DNA from: Streptomyces sp. RKAG290
Lineage (GTDB): Bacteria > Actinomycetota > Actinomycetes > Streptomycetales > Streptomycetaceae
DNA: 64,000 bases
Reading direction: 5' to 3'
Assembly (NCBI RefSeq): GCF_023701695.1
Contig: NZ_JAJOZC010000001.1
Coordinates: forward strand, 3,781,894-3,845,893
The notes under the pieces are model-generated. The model was not told where the DNA came from. It saw only the letters and a program-made list of their open reading frames with translations, and did not search any database. Shown in pieces: positions 54,548 through 63,941 of the stretch; within the stretch, counting starts at the first letter, position 1, and every line of letters begins with the position of its first letter. A program made the translations under genes and the position numbers.

Positions 54548-55473
54548 TGAGGACGCGGACGCTCGGAGAGATTCCCACAGGGTGCCGACAGCGATTGCTC
54601 ACCCACTACGGGCCCGAGGTCCAAGCGTGGCTGGACGCAGCCCCTGGCCTGCTGGAGCAGGCCGCGGAGCGCTGGGAGCTGTCCCTCAGCAGCTACCACG
54701 ACGCCGGACACGCCTCAGTGATCGCGTTGGCGACCTCCTCCGACGGCCGTCCCCTGCTCCTCAAGGCATGGGCTGACCCTGCTCGGTACCGGCACGAGAT
54801 CAGCGCACTGCAACTGTGGGCCGGCGGCCCCACTGCGGACGTGGTCGAGGTGGCGAACGATCTTGGGGTTGCCGCACTGGAACTGGTGGGGGGTCGCCCC
54901 GGTGGCGCGGATCGGCCAGCACGCGAAATCCAGATGGTTGCTGTCGCCCTCCACGGGCTGCACACCCTCGGCCGGCGCAGGAACCGGCCCACCGGCTTTC
55001 CGCTGCTCGCAGACCACCTGCGAACGGAAATGCTGCCCCGGATCGAGCAACGGATACAGACAGTCCGCCTCGGTGCGTGGCGTCCCCTCATCGACGCCGT
55101 CTGCCCGTCGCTTGCCGACCTGACGGAAGACGCAGGCCGCACGACCGTCCTGCACGCGGACCTGTACCGCGAGAACGTGCCCTTCGACTGGATGGGCCTC
55201 CCGCGCCTGCTCGATCCGCTGCCCATGGTGGGCGACGCAGTGTTCGACTGGGCCTTCTGGACCGTCTACTACGACCTCGGACACGGAATCGACAGGCGGC
55301 TCGCCGCTGCCGCCCGAATCTCCCGGATCCCCGTCCCGGTATTGGCTCCATGGTGCAGAGCACTGGCCGTCGACGGATTTCTCTTCTACATCGAGTCCAG
55401 AGATCCGAGGGCACAACGCATGTCGGAAGTGCTCTCCAGCCTTTCACCGTCGATCCCAAGGAGGGACTCGTGA
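54547..55473 (+). CDS. Second phosphotransferase-like protein
   Basis: A 308-residue kinase-fold protein. The catalytic loop is TTVLHADLYRENV (H-x-D-x4-N). The metal-binding region reads RLLDPLPMVGDAVFDWAFW. The start codon shares one base with the SAM synthetase stop. Resembles hydroxyurea/aminoglycoside phosphotransferases. It could phosphorylate an intermediate in the cluster. Confidence 0.87.
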   Translation: MRTRTLGEIPTGCRQRLLTHYGPEVQAWLDAAPGLLEQAAERWELSLSSYHDAGHASVIALATSSDGRPLLLKAWADPARYRHEISALQLWAGGPTADVVEVANDLGVAALELVGGRPGGADRPAREIQMVAVALHGLHTLGRRRNRPTGFPLLADHLRTEMLPRIEQRIQTVRLGAWRPLIDAVCPSLADLTEDAGRTTVLHADLYRENVPFDWMGLPRLLDPLPMVGDAVFDWAFWTVYYDLGHGIDRRLAAAARISRIPVPVLAPWCRALAVDGFLFYIESRDPRAQRMSEVLSSLSPSIPRRDS

Positions 55474-56180
55474 CCACCTACGTCCTCCGCCACGGGCAGA
55501 CCAACTACAGCAGGCGGTATCTGGTCAATGGCGACCCGTCCAAGCCCATCCAGTTGACCGAGGAGGGACGGCAGTCGCTGAGCCGGGGCTGGTCGACCCT
55601 TCCCCTCCACGCAGTGCGGACGTGGCTGACCAGCGAATTCCCCCGCGCTCAGCAGACAGCATCTCTGTTGATGGGTGTTCCCGCAGCGGCGCTGGTCATC
55701 GACCCGCATCTGAACGAACTCGACTACGGGGCCTTTGAAGGCGGCCCGTTCCTGGAATACGCGGTCTGGCTTGACAGCCACGGCGCGACCAAGCGCCCAG
55801 AGGGCGGAACCGAATCCCAGCGAGAGGGCATCCGGAGAATGCTCAAGGGAGTGCTCGCTGCCCTGGAGCATCCCGGGCCCCGCGTCCTCGTAGGGCATGG
55901 CCTGCTGATCTCCGTGCTCCTCTGGCACAAGAGCCGCTGCTCGGACGAGGCAATGCCGCTCTTCTTCCCGGAGGCGCCCTACGTCGAGCCGATCGTCGTA
56001 CCTGACGCCGAGCTGCCCGTCTGGATCACGGCGCTGCTGAGTGATCTTGACCGAGACGCGCGCCAAGAAGCCGCCGGCCGTGATAGCGCGGCCATATTGC
56101 GGATCTACGGAGGCTCGGCGGTTGCTACCGTCGAATCCGCATCCCACTCGCCTGATCTAAAGGATCTTCCTCATGCATGA
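55470..56180 (+). CDS. Histidine phosphatase family protein
   Basis: A 236-residue phosphatase of the phosphoglycerate-mutase fold. The nucleophile His is in YVLRHGQTNYSRR; the second His is in VLVGHGLLISVLL; EFPRAQQTA and NELDYGAFEG complete the site. GTG start at 55470 overlaps the preceding stop (GTGA). The last 50 residues are an extra tail overlapping serS by 8 bp. Confidence 0.93.
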   Translation: MTTYVLRHGQTNYSRRYLVNGDPSKPIQLTEEGRQSLSRGWSTLPLHAVRTWLTSEFPRAQQTASLLMGVPAAALVIDPHLNELDYGAFEGGPFLEYAVWLDSHGATKRPEGGTESQREGIRRMLKGVLAALEHPGPRVLVGHGLLISVLLWHKSRCSDEAMPLFFPEAPYVEPIVVPDAELPVWITALLSDLDRDARQEAAGRDSAAILRIYGGSAVATVESASHSPDLKDLPHA

Positions 56181-57465
56181 TGCCCGCGCCCTGATCGAAA
56201 TGGGTGCCGAAGCGGTTCGTCGGCTCGCTCGTCGTGGTTACACACTGGACCTGTCCGCACTGGAGGACCTCCAGTCTCGGCGCAACCAGAACATCCGCTC
56301 GGCCGACGAGCTGCGGGCAGAGTCCAAGCGGGTGGCGAGCGAGGTCCAGCAGACGGCCAAGCAGGGCGGTGACATTGCCAAGCTGAAGGAGCGCGCTCGC
56401 CAGCTGAAGGACGAGATCCGGGAGATCGAGGCTGGGCAGGAGCAGGTCCAGGAACAGCTCCGCGACCTCCTCCTCAGCATCCCGAACCTGCCGGACGATG
56501 CGGCACCCGATGGTGACTCCGATGCGTTCGCGGTCGAGGTCAGGCGCGTCGGCACACCGCCGGCCTTCCCGTTCGAGCCGAAGGACCACGTCGACCTCGG
56601 CGAGGCCACCGGCATCCTCGACTTCGCACGGGCGACGAAGCTCTCCGGCCCGCGCTTCGCGGTCTCCCGCGGTGCCGGAGCAGCGCTGGAGCGAGCCCTG
56701 GCGACTCTCTTCCTCGACCTCCACACCCGCCGGCACGGGTACATCGAGCATGCGGTCCCGTACCTGGTCACCCGTAGGACCATGACCGGCACCGGGCAGC
56801 TGCCGAAGTTCGAGGAGGACCTGTTCAGGACCGGCGTCGCCGATCGGGAGCTGTTCCTGATCCCGACCGCGGAAGTTCCGCTGACCAACCTCTACGCCGA
56901 CGAGATCATCCCTCCCGCTGAGCTGCCTCTGGCGCTCACCGCGCACACGCCGTGCTTCCGTTCGGAGGCCGGATCGTACGGGCGGGACACCCGGGGCCTG
57001 ATCCGCCAGCACCAGTTCTCCAAGGTGGAGATGGTCCGGATCGTCGATCCGAAGGACGCTGACGCCGAGCTAGTAAAGATGGTTGGCCATGCCGAGGCAT
57101 GCCTGAAGGAGCTCGGCCTCGCCTACCGGGTCGTCACCCTCCCCGCCGGCGACACGGGCTTCTCCGCCCAGCTCACGTACGACATCGAGGTCTGGATCCC
57201 GAGCCAGAACACGTACCGCGAGATCTCCTCGATCTCCAACTTCGGCACGTTCCAGGCCCGCCGCGCGAACATCCGGACCCGCGGTGAGGACGGCAAGCCC
57301 AAGCTCGTCGCCACGCTCAACGGCTCCGGCCTCCCCGTCGGCCGAACCGTCGCCGCGCTTCTCGAACAGTCCCAGCAGGAGGACGGCTCCCTCGTCCTGC
57401 CCGAATCCCTCTTCCCGTACCTCGGCTTCCGCCGTATCTCGGCGGACGGAACACCGGAGGCATAA
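56173..57465 (+). CDS. serS: Seryl-tRNA synthetase (extra copy)
   Basis: A 430-residue class II synthetase. The N-terminal coiled-coil arm (about 27-105) binds tRNA-Ser. Motif 2 is CFRSEAGSYGRDTRGLIRQ (about 261) and motif 3 is GSGLPVGRTVAALLE (about 383). TAEVPLTNLY is the serine-site loop. All catalytic features are present. Located in a cluster rather than as a housekeeping gene, it may provide resistance to a SerRS inhibitor or seryl-tRNA for a biosynthetic step. Confidence 0.95.
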   Translation: MHDARALIEMGAEAVRRLARRGYTLDLSALEDLQSRRNQNIRSADELRAESKRVASEVQQTAKQGGDIAKLKERARQLKDEIREIEAGQEQVQEQLRDLLLSIPNLPDDAAPDGDSDAFAVEVRRVGTPPAFPFEPKDHVDLGEATGILDFARATKLSGPRFAVSRGAGAALERALATLFLDLHTRRHGYIEHAVPYLVTRRTMTGTGQLPKFEEDLFRTGVADRELFLIPTAEVPLTNLYADEIIPPAELPLALTAHTPCFRSEAGSYGRDTRGLIRQHQFSKVEMVRIVDPKDADAELVKMVGHAEACLKELGLAYRVVTLPAGDTGFSAQLTYDIEVWIPSQNTYREISSISNFGTFQARRANIRTRGEDGKPKLVATLNGSGLPVGRTVAALLEQSQQEDGSLVLPESLFPYLGFRRISADGTPEA

Positions 57466-57466
57466 C

Positions 57467-58489
57467 GTGCTCGTCGGCGTCTGCGACTTCCCTGGTAGCT
57501 ACGCCTTTCCACCCGCCGGATACGGCGGGATCGAACGATGGCTGTGGGCGGTCGCCGTAGGCGCCCGAGCCGCAGGCGCCGACGTACACCTTCTGGGGCC
57601 GGGCTGGCTCACTGACCTGAAGAACGACTGGGTCCGTAAGCCGGTCCGCCTGGAAGACATCACCACCGGATCGCTCGCCTCACGCGATCTGCGAAGCACC
57701 GGATACGACCTACTGGTCGTCGGGCACGAATATCCGTCGCTGCCGGCTTGGACGCGTACCTGGAACGAGCTGGACTGCGACGTCGCCACGTTCCAGCACT
57801 CCCCCGTCTTCCAGCACGCCGACTCGGCCTTCGACGGCAAGCGGTCACGTCTCTACTGCTACTCGCCCGAGATGATCGAGCGCTACGCAGAACATCAGCC
57901 AATCCCTGAACTCGCTGTCCACCTCGGCCTTGACGAGGAAGAGCCGCCGGCAACAGCAGGCAGTGACCTCGTGTGGCTCGGCCGCATAGACGAGGAAAAG
58001 GCGCCGCACATCGCCGTCCGGGCCGCCCAGATCCTCGGCCGCCGAATACAGATCGTCGGCCCGGTATTCGATGAGGCATACATGCGACGCCACGAACGCC
58101 TCTTCAGCGCAAGCCACGTGAAGTGGGTCGGCGAACTCGGCGGCCCCGCCAAGACCGCCGCTATCCGCGGCGCCTCCGTCTTCGTCTACACCTACGCCCG
58201 TACGTATGTGGAGGCTGGCGCCGCAGTCTTCGGGGAGTCTCTCCGTGCCGGAACCCCCATGGCCGCGCTCACGTGGCGCGATGGAACCTGCGCCGAGGCG
58301 GCCCTGTGCGATCGTACGGGCGTGATTACGGTGGCCCACCCGGACCAGAGCGACGAGACAGCAGCGGAACTTCTGGCCCTGGCCATCGACCAGACCGAGG
58401 ACCTCAACCACACGGAAGTCCAGGAGATCGGGATACATCGCTTCGATCCGACCCGCCACTTCACGGCGATGTCGACTCGGTCATGCTGA
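57467..58489 (+). CDS. Glycosyltransferase, GT4-like
   Basis: A 340-residue GT-B enzyme. The N-terminal acceptor domain begins PAGYGGIERWLWAVAVGARA; the nucleotide-sugar domain begins LVWLGRIDEEKAPHIAVRAA and has the site AVFGESLRAGTPMAAL. GTG 57467 has GGAGG seven bases upstream. The end overlaps the next gene by 7 bp. It probably glycosylates a cluster product. Confidence 0.9.
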   Translation: MLVGVCDFPGSYAFPPAGYGGIERWLWAVAVGARAAGADVHLLGPGWLTDLKNDWVRKPVRLEDITTGSLASRDLRSTGYDLLVVGHEYPSLPAWTRTWNELDCDVATFQHSPVFQHADSAFDGKRSRLYCYSPEMIERYAEHQPIPELAVHLGLDEEEPPATAGSDLVWLGRIDEEKAPHIAVRAAQILGRRIQIVGPVFDEAYMRRHERLFSASHVKWVGELGGPAKTAAIRGASVFVYTYARTYVEAGAAVFGESLRAGTPMAALTWRDGTCAEAALCDRTGVITVAHPDQSDETAAELLALAIDQTEDLNHTEVQEIGIHRFDPTRHFTAMSTRSC

Positions 58490-59490
58490 CGCATTGGGCC
58501 AGGGAACACGCGCTCAGAACGTCACCCCCTCCTGAGGGCAATCTACCTGCAGCGCTACAGCAAGTCCTCGGTAAGCAATGGGAGTTCTCTGCCTCCGACG
58601 GGCGGATCGCGATCGAACACGCGCACAGGGGAACTCCGTACTGCCCTCCTCGCCGCGCCCCGTCATGGGAGGAGCTGCTGGCGGGGCTGAAGGCAGGCTT
58701 CGCGGCTCAGGGCGTCCCACAGGCCGCCTGCCTGCCACTCCGATGGGGCCGCGAGACCGAGCTGACGATCTCAGCTGTCCAAGCCCTCGACCCGCTCCTT
58801 AAGGACGGGCGCCCGCTGACATACCGTAGCGGCTTCCTGCCCCAGCCCGTTGTCCGATTCACCGGGCAACGGGACACAACAGGTGCCCTCCGGGATGGGT
58901 TTCTGACCTCGTTCGTCAACGTCTCACGTGTCCAGCCGATTCAGCACCTGGACGAGTACGGAGCCATCTTGGACGGCTGGCTCAGCGTGCTGTCACGATT
59001 GGGCTTCCACGCGCGCCACATCAGCATCCACGGCGAGCTTGCAGCGTGGCGGCGCCGCCAAGTCGAAGGGATCACCCTTCGCATCAGGCACCTCGACCTG
59101 ACACTCGGCGATATCGTCCTCCTTTGGAACGTCGACAACCCCGCGCGCATGGCAGTAGACCTGGGCACCGGGCTGGAACGACTGGCCTGGGCACGGACGC
59201 GGCAGGGGTGGAAGGACCTTGTCTTCGGTAGATTCGCGTCCCTGGCGCCACCGCCGACTCTGGATGCCGTCCGCACCGCCACTCTTCTCCTCGCGCATGG
59301 CATCCGTCCCGCCGCGCGAGGGGCTGGTGGAATCACCCGCCGGATGATCGGAACGGTCGATCCCGGTGTGGCGAGGCTGGGCGTCAGCTCCCTGGTGCGC
59401 GCGTCGTACCGGTACTGGCGACTGTTCGGTGAACCGAATGTTCCATGGCCAGCCGTGACCATGGCGATCGAGCAGGAACTGGGCATCTGA
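58483..59490 (+). CDS. Alanyl-tRNA synthetase-like protein
   Basis: A 335-residue protein with partial similarity to the catalytic core of class II AlaRS. The motif-3-like VDLGTGLERLAWART matches the AlaRS D-T-G-M-G-L-E-R-L pattern, and RVQPIQHLDEYGAILDGW is motif-2-like. It has no editing domain, tRNA-binding domain or C-Ala domain. It could activate an amino acid for a small-molecule or protein acceptor rather than tRNA. ATG 58483 overlaps the glycosyltransferase end. Confidence 0.72.
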   Translation: MLTHWAREHALRTSPPPEGNLPAALQQVLGKQWEFSASDGRIAIEHAHRGTPYCPPRRAPSWEELLAGLKAGFAAQGVPQAACLPLRWGRETELTISAVQALDPLLKDGRPLTYRSGFLPQPVVRFTGQRDTTGALRDGFLTSFVNVSRVQPIQHLDEYGAILDGWLSVLSRLGFHARHISIHGELAAWRRRQVEGITLRIRHLDLTLGDIVLLWNVDNPARMAVDLGTGLERLAWARTRQGWKDLVFGRFASLAPPPTLDAVRTATLLLAHGIRPAARGAGGITRRMIGTVDPGVARLGVSSLVRASYRYWRLFGEPNVPWPAVTMAIEQELGI

Positions 59491-59743
59491 CGGAAGGTTT
59501 CTGACGGATCGAGCCACTCCCCTGGGGCGGTTTCACCGATCGGTTCCGAAAAGCAAGCATCAAATAGCCGTTGGCACCCTAACCACCGAACCGCGGCCGG
59601 TACCCGAACCTCTCGCTGCAAAAACGGAGTTCGCCGACGGCAGACAGGAATACTCGTAGAAGGACTGGCCACGCGGGGCAAGGCATGTCAAGGTAAACGA
59701 CCTTCCCGGAGATCTTCAGTTCACGTGGTTCGGAGTAATACCA
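59491..59743. other. Gap between AlaRS-like gene and DUF317 gene
   Basis: 253 bp, AT-richer than average, with no gene. It probably carries the promoter of the DUF317 gene; GGAG lies nine bases before its GTG. Confidence 0.4.
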
Positions 59744-60658
59744 GTGGCTCCGGTAAGCTCTGGATTCCCGCTTGGCCGTGTCGCTCCCTGGCACCCCGCC
59801 CGCTTTTTCTGCGGGCAGAAGATCTACTCCCATGCCTTGGAGGCGCTCCTGAGTCCGGATTCCCCGTTCGATCCATCCGTTGCGATTGGCGCTTCATCCG
59901 CGTACTGGGTCGGTCCCCGGCACTTGGCCGGCGATGACGGACGTCCCTACGATGCCGTCGCGGACCGTCTCGCCGGCATCGGCTGGACGAGCCTGACCGT
60001 CGTTCGCGGGCACCGTGAACTCGACGAGCCGCTGGAGGACCATCAGGTGCTGCGCAGCACGGTCCTGCACATCAGTCCCGACAGCCTTCGGTGGGCTCAG
60101 TGGGTCCTGCCGGACGAGCCATTCCATCTTGGTGGGCTGCCGATCGCGTGGCAGGTGTCGGCCCGTTCGGATGTGAGCAATCCGCTCGCCGACTGGTCCG
60201 CCTACTTCACACGCGACGTCCCGGGTGAATTCACAGCCGACTTTCTTGTGGCGCTCGACGCATGCGGCCAGCCCAGCGCTGTGTCCGCCGGCTCTGAGGC
60301 GGTGCTCGATTCGGTCGCTGCGCATGGTTGGCTGCGTGACGCCGATCAACCGCATGCGGCGGCAATGCATCCCACCTTCACTACCCGCCTCAGCCTCGGC
60401 GAGGTGCCGCCCCTCATCCAGGGCTCCGACCCCCGCGCTCTGACGGTCGAGGCGGACGAGCCGGGTGCGACGGGCTGGCAGGCGTGGGCTGAGCCCAGGA
60501 TGGGTGCCTCGTACTTGTGGGCTGCGTCGTTCAGTGCCGGCGTGCCGCACGGCCTTGTTGCCGCCTTCGCCTCGTCGCTCAGCTCGACGGCACCGGTACT
60601 GCGGAGGGTGCTGCCGGAGAGTACGCGGGACCAGCTCCTGCTTGCCCCCGCCAGCTGA
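59744..60658 (+). CDS. DUF317 domain protein
   Basis: A 304-residue protein with two DUF317 repeats: YWVGPRHLAGDDGRPYDAVA and later WQAWAEPRMGASYLWAASFS (SPDY-like end). The family is nearly restricted to Streptomyces and common in conjugative elements and plasmids. Start GTG at 59744. Function unknown. Confidence 0.85.
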   Translation: MAPVSSGFPLGRVAPWHPARFFCGQKIYSHALEALLSPDSPFDPSVAIGASSAYWVGPRHLAGDDGRPYDAVADRLAGIGWTSLTVVRGHRELDEPLEDHQVLRSTVLHISPDSLRWAQWVLPDEPFHLGGLPIAWQVSARSDVSNPLADWSAYFTRDVPGEFTADFLVALDACGQPSAVSAGSEAVLDSVAAHGWLRDADQPHAAAMHPTFTTRLSLGEVPPLIQGSDPRALTVEADEPGATGWQAWAEPRMGASYLWAASFSAGVPHGLVAAFASSLSSTAPVLRRVLPESTRDQLLLAPAS

Positions 60659-60675
60659 GCCGTACTCCCGCGCTA

Positions 60676-60708
60676 TGAAGCCGGGCTCCCGGACGGGGCC
60701 CGGCTTCA
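60676..60708. terminator. Terminator between DUF317 and pPIWI-RE genes
   Basis: TGAAGCCGGGC and GCCCGGCTTCA form an 11-bp perfect stem with an 11-base loop, 18 bp after the DUF317 stop. Confidence 0.82.
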
Positions 60709-60897
60709 CGTCGTTTCGGCCAGTTGGGCGAGCTTATGTTCGAGTCCGGTGCGTGCTGCTCGCCATCGCGGTCATATCTGTGCGACTCGTGCGCGTGTCG
60801 GCTGAGCTTTAAGCCAGGTGGGCCGAGGTGCAACCGATGCGGCCGTGCAGTGCACGAAGGGCGGTCGGCCCCTTCGCTGCCAGTGATGCTCTACAAG

Positions 60898-63800
60898 TCA
60901 GTACCCGCTGGCCTCCTTCAGAATCTCGATGCTCTCGTGATCCTTCGGCTCGGAGCGTCGGAACTGGGGATGGCCAAGGTCCATCTGGAGCGCGGCGTGG
61001 AGGGGAGCGGGATACCGCGTCCGGTCTGCCCAGGAGAGTGCCTGGTGGCTGAGCCGTGCCGCAGCGACCGCGAGAATCTCTCGGTCGTACCCGTCCCGCG
61101 TGTGCATGGGGGTAATTTCCCGCGTGGTCATGCTGTACCACGGTGAGTTGAGTTCGTTCTCCTTACGTTCGTCGGCGTTCTTCGATGCCTTTCCGGGTTT
61201 GGCCCGCCAGCGGGTCTTCCACTGACCGTGTCGCTTCTTGCCGTAGTTGCGGGGTTCGGTGAACAGGAACCACGGGTGACCCTCGGGGCGGTCCTCCGGG
61301 TAGTACAGGTCGCTGGAGGTCTTGAGCGGGACGGTTTTGCCGTTCTTCTGCTTCTCGGTGACGGCGACCAGACGGGGCATCTCTGCTTGCGCGCAGTTCA
61401 TGCGGATGATGCCGACCGGGTTCCAGGACGGAGGTAGTCCGCTTGCGGGAAGCCAGAGGCGCGGGTCGTCGGGATCCTTTCCGAGGCCCTGCTTGTTGTT
61501 GTGAAGGCCAGGCCAGACGCGGCGGCTCGCGTGGCCGTCGATCATCAGGGCGTAGGGCAGGCCGTCGAGTTCGTCGTGGAGCTCTTGGAGGGCCGTGCGG
61601 ACGTCATCGCCGGCCTGTGCCCAGCGCTGGAAGTCGCTGTCCCCGTTCTCTGTGTGAAGGGGGTAATTGGCGGCGTGGAAGTTGCTCTGCGCGAGGGCGT
61701 AGTGCTCCCACCGCGGATGGATGTTGCTCCAACCGATCATGCGCCAGGGGCCGCCCGGTTCAGGAGACGGGATGATCGCGCTGGCCGTGATGATCCGTTT
61801 GGGTGCGCCCTTGTACTTGCGGTCTGTGGCCTGTTTGCGGATGTGGATGCCGCAGAACGCCATGCGGGGCAGCGGGTACGGATCGTCGTCGGGGTAGAGG
61901 GCGCGCTCGAAGCGGTCGTCCACGACGCCGCATGAACGGTAGAGGTCCAGCACACCCATGTAGACGCGGTGGTCTTCGAAGGCTTTCGCGGGCTTCTTGA
62001 TGATGTTGAAGGTCTTGGTGAAGGAGTCGTACTCGCGGCCGACGAGGAACTGAGACGGCACTGCGGCTTTGGCTAGTTCTCGCACGACCTGGTGTTTGGC
62101 ATCGTTCTCCGCAAGGGCGGTCTTCACCTCGGCGGATTTCATACCCTCGTGCTCCTCGCCGCGCACCGGGATCTCCGTTTCGCACCACGCGGCGAGGAGG
62201 ACCCCGGGTTCTGCGAACTTACTGATGATCGTTTGGGCGTCGGCGGTGCGCTGAGTGCCGGGGCCGTGCTCCAGGAGGGCTTCGGCGTTGCAGAAGACAG
62301 CTTCGATGCCATCGGCGAGCGGGATGGTCTTCTCTCCGCTGGGGTCAGGGTCGATGTCGTGGGGATCGAGGCCGTAAGGGTGGGCAAGCCCGTGGATCAT
62401 CCGAGTGAGGGTCGCTTCCCGGTACCACAGGCACAGGATGCGGAGCTTCTTGTACCCGGCCGCCTCAACGGAACGGTGGATTCCTTCGGGAGAGGGCTTG
62501 CCGATGAGATCGACGTACTCGCCGTCCTCCTTCTTCTGCTTCTTCTCTTTCGCCTGGGCGGCGGTGGCGGGCTCATGGGCACGCTTGCCGAAGACATTGC
62601 CCTTCGACTTGAGGTCGAGCAGGGAGGCTGTGTTGCCGAAGACGCGCTGGACGTGGTCTCGCAGCAGCGAGAGGTGGTAGATGCCGGCGCCGGTTCCGAC
62701 GGCGAAGGAGTCTGTCTTGGGCATGGTTGGCCTGATCGCACCAGGTGGCGGCGTCAGGATGTCGATCCGTTTGCCGTTCTCGTCCTTGGCATTCAGCCGG
62801 TTGCGCTCGTCTGTGACGCGTTCCTCGATAGCGGTGAGCGATGACCGGTCGGTGCTCATCTTCGCCAGGATTTCCAGCGCGTGCTTGTTCGTCTGCCGCA
62901 AGCCGCGCCCATCTAGGGATACGGACATGAGGGGCCTGTCCGCCCCTGGTCCACCAGGACGGTGCTGGCATGGATCACCGTGTTGTTGACGCGTCGGATG
63001 TGGGCGTCGAGATTCAGTACGGGATTCGGCTCGGCCGTGTAAGTGGCCATCTTCACCGACAGGCGAGACATCGCGTACTGGACCTGGCTGCGGGTGGGAT
63101 TCTGGGGAAGGGCCATGATCGCTTCGCCAAGGTCGACCGGGTGGGCGAGATTGGCGAAAACTGGGCCGATGGGCTGGTCCCAGGCGATCAGGTCACCGGT
63201 GCTGATCGGCCGGTACTGCACTGCCGCGATGTTTTCGGAAGGCTGCCAGTCGGCGGTCCGGTGCTTCGTTTCGCCGTTCGCAGCCTCATACGCCTCAAGG
63301 ACTGGCTCGATTTCCTGGTCGAGGAACGGCTTCGAAGCCAGTTTCCTTGCGATGTGCCACTTCACCGCCTCGTATGCCCAGCTGTCCGGGCTGGCGGGCT
63401 TGCCGTCCTCTGGCTGAAGGATGTTCTCCGCGAGGCTGAGGCGCCGGGGCGCAGCCTCGGCCACCAGCCGAGCCAAGGTGGGCTGGTCCATGAAGGGGAT
63501 CTCGTCCAGCGGGACCTTACGGGCGATGCCCTCCAGGTAGGTGAAGACCTTCCTGAGAGTCTCGGGCTCCACGGGGTTGAGCGTCACCATGAAGGCCAGG
63601 TACTTGTCCAGGTAGACGTAGCCGTCGGTGATCTGCTGGAGCACGGTGACAGCGATGGAGTAGGGGACCAGGAACGGGTCGGACTCCTGAACGTCCTTGA
63701 TCCACTTTCCGTTTCTTGCTGCCGTGCTCCCCAGCTCTCGCCAGGCCCTGCGGACCGGCGATTGGTAGTCGCCGAAATCCCAGACCAGGGCGGTCATGTC

Positions 63801-63941
63801 GCCCAGAAGTTCCGGGGTGCACCGGATCGATGTGGTGTGCGCGGTGAGATCCCGCTGCGTGTTGCTTCGCCCCATGAGCAGGGGTACCTCGTCTCTCGTT
63901 CTCTCCCACCGGGGAGAGGAATGCGGGCCTGTCTCCGCCAT
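60898..63941 (-). CDS. pPIWI-RE protein (PIWI/RNase H fold), frameshifted
   Basis: About 1014 residues when repaired. The N-terminal part starts at ATG 63941 and ends in frame near VDQG at 62947. The remainder continues from MSVSLDGRGLRQTNKHALEI in another frame; one extra G in the GGGG run (CCCC at 62943-62946) gives VDQGADRPLMSVSLDGRGL. This matches the pPIWI-RE family (N-terminal X domain, MID, RNase H-like PIWI). PIWI region landmarks are MIDGHASRRVWPGLHNN and WYSMTTREITPM, the latter possibly the R-E pair that names the family. Known relatives sit in three-gene cassettes with a DinG-type helicase and a REase, expected just beyond the right edge. Confidence 0.83.

Noticed and set aside
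60724..60898. Plus-strand frame with CDSCACRLSFKPGGPRCNRC, zinc-finger-like
   Set aside because: It continues antisense through the pPIWI-RE gene, has no ribosome binding site and no family match I can name. A short zinc-ribbon gene cannot be fully excluded.
62913..63941. Separate gene upstream of the pPIWI-RE frame
   Set aside because: The two frames overlap by 16 bp at a G run and together give the family length; a frame error is more likely.
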